From: Candidatus Cloacimonadota bacterium
GTDB taxonomy: Bacteria > Cloacimonadota > Cloacimonadia > Cloacimonadales > WRIO01
Assembly: GCA_009782695.1 (NCBI GenBank)
Contig: WRIO01000066.1
Location: 1-6,705, forward strand
DNA length: 6,705 nucleotides
Direction of reading: 5' to 3'
The position numbers and the translations under genes were made by a program. The notes under the pieces are model-generated. The model was given only the letters and a program-made list of their open reading frames with translations, was not told where the DNA came from and did not search any database. Of this stretch, positions 5,993-6,705 are shown piece by piece; the first letter of the stretch is position 1; each line of letters opens with the position of its first letter.

Positions 5993-6705
5993 TTATATTT
6001 TTAGCTGTGGTGGCAACTGCCTTTTGTATTCACTATGGGTGATTTTGCCTATCACATTGTCGATGTCGTCTTCGGAAAAGCCCTTTGTTAATAAGGCTTC
6101 TTTGCCTATTTTTTCATCTAAAAGGCAATGCAATATCTCGTCTAAAACTTTATAAGTCACTCGCATCTCAGATTCGTCTGTCTGCCCTTCCCAGAAGTCG
6201 GCTGTCGGGTCTTTTCGGATGATCGCTTCGGGGATTTTCAGCAGGTCTGCCAGCTGGATAATCTCAGATTTATATAAATGGGCAAATGGCTCAAAGGCAC
6301 ACGCGCTGTCCCCATACTGCGTGCAATATCCCGCATAAATCTCTGATTTATTGCTGGTTCCTGCTACCAATGACTGTGTCTTTGCAGATAAATCATATAG
6401 CACACACATACGCTGGCGAGCCATAAAATTACCCCGCCGGAGCATAGAAGCGTTTGGGTCGAACTGCTCAAAGTAAGAGTCAACCATCTGGCTGATAGAG
6501 ACAGTTTGGAGGGCAATATCAAATGTTTCTGCTAGCAGCTGGGCATGAGTCATACTGTCTGGATGACTGTTCGTGTAGGGCATAGCCACACCAAAGACAT
6601 TTTGTTTACCGAGAGCTTGTGAGCACAGGACAGCAGAGACAGAAGAGTCGATACCCCCTGAAAGACCTATCACTACGCTTTGAAAACCTGCTTTATGCAC
6701 AGTTT
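5993..6705 (-). CDS. nadE: NAD+ synthetase, 5' partial
   Basis: This cytosolic enzyme converts nicotinic acid adenine dinucleotide to NAD+, using ATP and ammonia via an adenylated intermediate. The frame runs off the right edge. The GTG at 6698-6700 is not a convincing start, because the preceding codon is also open and the family normally has a helix before the nucleotide-binding strand. Numbering from that GTG, visible motifs are the PP-loop SGGIDSS (14-20), NFMARQRM (91-98), GTSNKSE (114-120), GYCTQYGD (124-131) and DPTADFWEGQTDE (164-176). The HSEYKRQLPP tail fits the end of the family. About 237 residues are in view. Roughly 15-30 more would complete an ammonia-dependent NadE. A glutamine-dependent form with an upstream nitrilase domain cannot be excluded because that region is outside the window. 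The stop codon lies 16 bases before the TPR gene. Confidence 0.93.
   Translation of the reverse strand, partial: TVHKAGFQSVVIGLSGGIDSSVSAVLCSQALGKQNVFGVAMPYTNSHPDSMTHAQLLAETFDIALQTVSISQMVDSYFEQFDPNASMLRRGNFMARQRMCVLYDLSAKTQSLVAGTSNKSEIYAGYCTQYGDSACAFEPFAHLYKSEIIQLADLLKIPEAIIRKDPTADFWEGQTDESEMRVTYKVLDEILHCLLDEKIGKEALLTKGFSEDDIDNVIGKITHSEYKRQLPPQLKI

Overview
The window looks like chromosomal DNA of a Gram-negative bacterium of the Fibrobacteres-Chlorobi-Bacteroidetes neighbourhood, with Candidatus Cloacimonadota as my best guess. The reasons are a secreted M6 metalloprotease with a jelly-roll-like region, fibronectin-type modules and a C-terminal NYPNPFNPET-type sorting domain, moderate-to-low GC content, and short gaps decorated with palindromic and heptameric repeats. 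The taxonomic call is inference from style, not from a marker gene comparison.

Layout: (1) Positions 1-2461, plus strand, hold a large secreted M6-family protease whose N-terminus lies left of the window. Its frame is broken near 2081-2114, so the sorting domain (2183-2461, open from 2081) sits in a different frame from the catalytic part. (2) Positions 2464-3111 hold ribulose-phosphate 3-epimerase, starting 2 bases after the protease tail ends. (3) Positions 3112-3275 are a repeat-rich gap with a heptad tract, a 17-base core palindrome and a 92-base imperfect hairpin. (4) Positions 3276-4601 hold Ffh, the GTPase of the signal recognition particle. (5) Positions 4602-4788 separate convergent genes and are again repeat-rich, with an inverted copy of the same heptad plus core module. 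(6) On the minus strand, an NAD+ synthetase (5993-6705, N-terminus beyond the right edge) is followed after 16 bases by an eight-cysteine, TPR-containing protein (4789-5976) of unknown function.

Functionally this is mostly housekeeping: pentose phosphate metabolism, membrane protein targeting and NAD synthesis, beside one secreted protease. I see no defence system, CRISPR array, tRNA, rRNA or transposase. The features most worth attention are the paired inverted repeat modules bracketing ffh, the long hairpin just upstream of the ffh ribosome binding site, and the frameshift that cuts the protease off from its sorting signal.
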